Source of the DNA: Candidatus Omnitrophota bacterium
GTDB lineage: Bacteria > Omnitrophota > Omnitrophia > Omnitrophales > JACROU01
Reading direction: 5' to 3'
NCBI GenBank assembly: GCA_016206875.1
Contig: JACQQR010000188.1
Location: forward strand, 1-8,005
DNA length: 8,005 nucleotides
Program-made: the position numbers and the translations under genes
Shown: positions 1 through 6,000 of the stretch, in pieces
Position numbering within the stretch: position 1 is the first letter of the stretch
Layout: each line of letters opens with the position of its first letter
Notes under the pieces: model-generated
The model's database searches: none
What the model was told of the DNA's origin: nothing
Seen by the model: the letters and a program-made list of their open reading frames with translations, nothing else

Positions 1-3000
1 AAGTTAGAGAATTAGATTATAAGAACTTGATTGATGTTTTGTGCGCACATGGCAGCCTCAAATTAATAGTAGCGTTATATGGTAATTGCCACTTCCGTGC
101 CTCGCAAATTCGGGGAGTAGATTTTTCGGCAGATAAAGCAATTGCTAACATGGTAGTTTTACAGACCTCAAAAGAATTGATAATAACTTATGAAGATGGT
201 ACTTCTGTCGAACAAGATGTTCCACTGGATAGAGAATTATTGGACCGAGTGACTTTGATGGACTTGGGCGCTCATGATGACGCAGATTTTTCCGTAGTCT
301 TAGATACTATCCGATGGAAGCATCCGCCTGTTCTCACATCGGGTGAAATCAGGAACCCAGACGCAGAAGAAGTGCGCGCAAGTGCCGAATGGTTGCTTGG
401 GAGGTTAGCCCGTCCGGATATTGAGCGAAAAGAATATAACAAACTGCTTGAGCTCTTGAATGTTTGGGACCATGATTGGCCGGAGGCGTTCGGAAGCCTG
501 CGGGCTTGTGACCAAGCCATCGAACGCATTCATGGAGAGTCCGGTTTATTTTGGGGTGTACTCGCCGGGCTACCGTATGACAAAAATTTCGGAAGCGATT
601 CAGAACGAATCATCGGTGCTGTCGATGATCATCTTACAGCCGCCGAAACAAATCCAAACGCAGCCGCTACGCTCGAAGCAATCTGGGAAATCATCCGAAC
701 TTACATTCCGGATAGAGACGGCAATCCGCAGTCCCTCCTACACGCTGCCCGTAATGAAGAGCCGGCGCCGGCGAAAGAAATTCTATATGTTCTAGAAAAC
801 CACTCTCCGGCCAAGGCCCAAGCAATTCAAGCTCTCAAGGGGCGATTGCTTACTTTATGCACTTCTTTTGAGTTAGCAGAACCCGAAGTGGCTCCCGCAA
901 CCGCCGCGCCCTCCGAGGTGAGCTTTGCGGAGCAATTAGCCAAGGCGCAAGAGGCTGTTGGTCCGAAGGGCCGTGTCACAACCCGCAAAGCTGTATTGGG
1001 AGAAGAATGGATGGATATTGATATTTCTTCTGTCAATTATCTCGAAGAGGATTTCACATCCAAATTGCGGGGACTCACGCGCGTAAAAAATTTAACTTTT
1101 GGAAATAGGACTGCGTTTCTCATTCCGGCGGCTTTAGAGTTGCCGGGGCTGGAGGTGCTGGATCTAGCGTTTGATCCTACCGAGTCGTATTACCGGGCTA
1201 TTCTGGATGTTTTATTCCGGCATAAGAACGAAAACCTTGTCGTGTTTTTACCACACACAAGTTATCAAAATTCATCTCCGGTTCGTGCATCTCAAATTCG
1301 TGCTTTAGGCCCTAACTTTTTTTCTGCGGATGACAGAAAAATTACCGGAATGACTGTTTTGCAAGCTGAGCCTTCCCTGCTCATCCGGTATGAATATGAC
1401 CCGGAGACAAAGGCAGCCCTTCCTAAGGATAGAGAACTCATGGATGAAGAAATTTTGCGAAAGCTGGGGAAAGTAACCGAACGATTTTCAAAAGCAAATT
1501 TTATTTTAGCCTCAAAAGCAATTCGGTGGGAGACAGAAGATCGTTTAGATGTATTGCACGTTTTTAGTGGCAAATCATACGCAACTTTCAAAGCACTGGT
1601 GCCCAATGAAGAGGAAGTGCGTGCCAGCACCCAGTGGCTGCTTTCGGAATTTCGAGATCCTCGAAAGAGTATCAGAGAGCGGCAGAACTTGATTCAATTA
1701 GCCGAACACTGGATTTGTTATTGGCGGGATCCATTTGTATCTCTTTCGCTGATAATGGGTCGGGTGGATGTCCAGACGGCCGCTATGGGAAAATCAAAGA
1801 ACAAAGCGGCTTATCAAACTTTGCTTTATCAACTCATCGCAAATATTCCGTATGAAAAAGAAAGAGAGTTTCACGAAAGGACACGAGAAATTATAAATAA
1901 TGAAGTGCTTTTTCTTGCTTTTAAGGGTTCTCAAAAGAAGGTGGCTAAGCAAAAAGCCATTGCAGCATTACAAAATTTGCTCAGCATCGGTGTTCGTGAT
2001 GAAAAAGGAAAACCTCAAAGTATTTGTTTTGTCGCGGCAAAACAGGGAAGGGGTGGAGTTACTTATCTTCTGAATCGATGGGAACAGGAAACTGCAAAAC
2101 CGCAAGATATTGATTTTGACCAAATTACTTACTTGACTAATCGACATAAAGGCCAGCTTCTGTATATTTTTAGGGAACAAAAAACCGTGCCTGCCGTCAT
2201 TGCGAGCGAAGCGCGGCAATCGCCGGTTCCCCGGGAGACGACGACTGTTGCAAGCCGGCCCATTTCCCGCTTTACTTCCCGCCAATTAGATTTTCTTTTG
2301 TTGGAAAGCGCTTTGTTTTTGGCCGCTATTGCGCCCGAAGTTTCCCAAGAGGCGTATCGCCAATTGCAGGATGCCGTCATATCTGGCCCGATTCTTGGCG
2401 CGATGGTAGAAATTTTGCGAGAGGCTGAGAAACTCAATCTTAAACCCGATCAAAAACGGTTAGGCGATTGGCTGAAACTGGGCATGACAAATATTCAGGC
2501 GATGAAACAGGCATTTGAAGATTGGCTGGATAAACATCATCCACGCCCGGGCTTAACACGCGCTCAATTGAGTGAAATCAAGGTGACGCGCGGAATGATG
2601 GATGATTATGTCGGAGCCAATCCCGAAGTGCGCAAGCAAGCTGAAGTGGAAGAAAAGCTGGCCTACTATTACCATCGATTGGGTGCGGCGGATTTGCGAG
2701 TGATGATTCAGCAATTCGGATTCGAAGCCGTGGCCAGCTCCATCGATGCCAGCGTGCGGCAGACAGTTCATTTCAAACATCCGCCTTCCGAAACCAAAAG
2801 CCATTTGGGCATTTCCATGAATGTCACGGCGGACGAAGCAACAGCAATCCTGAAAAAATTGGGTAATGATGTGCTGTTGGAACAGAAACATTACCACCTC
2901 ACCAGCGTCCCGCATCCCGAGCAAGGCTGGGCTACGCCGGAACAAATCGCTAAAGTGGAGCAATACGAGCGCTGGGATGATATCAATTACGAAGCCACGC

Positions 3001-6000
3001 AGCTCCTCAACCGCTCAAAGAAAACCATGGCCGATTATCGAAAGCTCAAAGAGCTTATCGAACAATTTGTGTTGCTTTATCTACACATGTACCGCGAAGG
3101 CCCGGAAGAACCTCAGTTGATGTCTTATTCAAAACGCCCGCATGAAAATCCGTCCGATGATTGGAGATTTGGCGGGTACGAGGCTGTTTTTGCCCTGAGA
3201 ACATTACAATGGATGGATAAACAATTGGCTGAGTCATTTGGTGTTTCGGATCTTTCCTCTGTGCCGGATGAGCGGCTATTGAAGGCGGGTTTCACGCAGA
3301 AAATGAACCGATTTAATCCGGATGTGCCGCGTCAATTGATTGAACAGGGCGCAGAACAATGGCAATTATCTTGGGACAGACCGGAATTTCTCACAACCAG
3401 CTTTGGCGAGCTCATTAATGTCATTCATCAGCGAGGCATTGAAAAATCCAAAGTAGTTTTTGGAGAAGATGAGGATGAAAGCAACAAAGCCAAAATGCAC
3501 ATTGTCTCTTACGCCGGAGAAGAAGTCAGAGGGGCCAAGCAGCAGCCCAAATATTTGGATCTGCGCCAGCCTGCGGACAGAAGCTTGGCATCTGTTCCGA
3601 TGGCCGCGCGCATGCTGGCCGAAGCGTTTGGCCCGGCGGAAAACACCAACACCTTTCGTCGGGATGACCTGAGTTCGGCAAATATTTTTGCCTCAGAGCA
3701 CAAGGCCAGGATGTGGTTTCCGTTGGGCGCCCACAGCGCAAGAATCAAATTCAATATTGCTCCGCACGGCCGCGGCGGGCGAGGCGAAATTGAATACACC
3801 GATTCCGGCGCCACTTATGCCGGAAGTAAGCACCGGGCAAAGATCATTGCCAAGGCCTTAAAATTGCTGGGATTTCGCGTTGAATCGGGCGAGTACACGG
3901 TGAAAGCCATTTTAGATAAAGATCACGGCGCTTCCTCCTTCCGCGAAATTAAGGAAGCCATGCGCGCTGCCCTTGGGATTGTGGCGAATGTCCGCGATTT
4001 GGATTTATGGCTGCACGTGATTTCGCTTCATTATGAAGATGATGCACAAAAAATGGATCAGGTCATTGAAGCTTGGGCCAATCATTATGCGCGCATGGGT
4101 ACCTTACGTGGGAAGCTGAGCGTTCATAGTACTTACGGAGACCGGTTCTATCACGGGATTCTTGATAGAAAAGAATTAGATGCATTGAAGAAAGAAACTC
4201 GAAGAGGAGAATCCGAAAGAGAAGCAATGGATATCGCCAGCCGGTTTTTACTCTCCAAACTCCGGGAAGGGTTCTTCTGGAATGGCGAAGGGGCTTATGA
4301 AGATGATTTTACTCACTGGATGGGTTTTATGGAAGCAGATGTGCGCGGGGCGATAGAGCAAGAAACCCGTTTCAGCAATATACTGGGGGCCGTGCCTCCG
4401 GACGGCATCGGGCAGGTATTTTTCGATAAGCGCATGGCCGAAGAAGACAGAGCCATTCGCTCGGGTAAATTGCTGGTGGATAAATCCGGCGAAGTCAGCG
4501 TGAATCCCGAATATGCTAACAAAGTGCAATCTCCCGCTGTTTATTTTATTCGGTATCTCAGTGAGCATTGTCATCCCGGACAAGACACATCTGCCGGTAT
4601 TATGGCAGACGTGCGCGATCCGGGAACCAGGGTACATGCAGACTCTGTGGTGGCTACCCTGGATTCCGGCCTCTCCGCCCCGGCGGACCAGCCGAGGCTG
4701 GCGCCGGTTAATGACAAAAAAGGGGAAGATTGGGGCGAGATTCAGCGAATCGGCTCCGCTGCCAATCAGCTTCAAAATTTGGTTTCCGAACGAAGGTCTC
4801 TTGGGAAAATAGGCGCCTATCAAATCGAACAGTTAGTCTTCGCCTTCAATCACGATGATTTCAGTTTGATTGTGCTTACCGATGAAGCCTCAGGCCGCAT
4901 TGAGCTTGGCTTCGGTCTCTTTGGCACCGAGGTGGTGGAAGACATTCCTTATTTGGATCGCCTGCGGCATCGCGTGCTGCCTTCGCGTCAAATCCATAAT
5001 GTAGAAGAGCTCCGGCAAATCTTTCGTTTGAACGGATACAAAATTGGAGCGGGTCAGGAACGATGGATTTCTCCGGCGGCAATTTTCGAAAAGCTCAAAG
5101 CGCCGGTTGAGCGGCGTGAAGAAGTGAGCCCTATCAAACTTTCCGGCGTGAAAATAGCCCCCGGCTTTGCTTCGGGCAAAATCGTGATGCTGAAGCCGGA
5201 AAATGGTCAAACGCCCGAGGATTTCGCGGGCGGAATTTTGGTTGCCGATGAAACTTCAGAAAGACACAAGCCCTTTCTGGAGGCTTGCTCCGGCGTGGTG
5301 AATCCGCAAGGCGGAGAAGGCACACACTCAGCCACTGCCATAGGTGAATTAGGCAAGCCCGGTTTGATTACGAATTCTGCCGAAATCCAAGGGGACAAAT
5401 TTGTGTTTCCCGTACACAAAATCGAACGGGGAAAAGATGTTCAGACCATGGACTTGCAAGGCGTGATGATTCAATATTGCGAGGATCGTTTCAGCGAAGA
5501 AGAAATATTCGAGGCCCAAGACGGCGATATTGTGACTCTGGATGCGTATCGCGGCGTTTTATACTGGATTGCTTCGAAAGAGGATGAAACAGCCCGGCAG
5601 ATTTTAGATTGGGTTGAAGCATTGAAAAAAGATTCAAAATCTATCGACCCTGTAATTCGGTTATTCGATTCAATTCAAGCGCCCGCGCACCTTAAATTTC
5701 TTCTTCAAGAAAATTTATTTTCGCTGGAATTATCAGAAGATCAAAAAGCAAGAATTATCCGCAGGGCGCTGCGGCACACTTCGTTATCGAAGACGGCTCA
5801 GGAATTCTTGCGCACCGCGGCCGGTGATTTGGCAAGCGAAACGCGAAAATTTTTAGATGAGGCGCTGCTAAAAATTACGCAGATGACGGATTTAAGGCAG
5901 GTTTTATATCTCATTCAGGAGGCCGGGCGCCAAATCCGCCGCTACGAGTGGCTGAGCGAATTTTTGAGAACACGCGACATCAATATAGCCCGCATTGATT

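Noticed and set aside
3..240. Possible HPr-like domain at the left edge, suggested by the PEP-linked context
   Set aside because: No HPr active-site histidine motif is present, and the segment aligns instead with the second internal repeat unit, so it belongs to that unit.
761..772. Perfect 12-bp palindrome gccggcgccggc
   Set aside because: It encodes an Ala/Pro stretch within repeat unit A, aligned without disruption to unit B. It is most simply a codon-composition effect.
2802..2906. Possible 2H phosphoesterase from HLGIS and HLTS motifs at residues 934 and 965
   Set aside because: Only the second motif fits the HxT/S pattern, the spacing between the two is short for that fold, and nothing else in the region supports it.
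2553..2963. A 136-codon reverse-strand open frame
   Set aside because: It is antisense to the giant frame, with no motif, no clear ribosome binding site context and no independent support.
4248..4823. A 191-codon reverse-strand open frame across the palindromic element
   Set aside because: It lies antisense to the continuous forward frame, its translation shows no domain, and part of it is the familiar spurious translation of dispersed repeats. It is best explained as a shadow.
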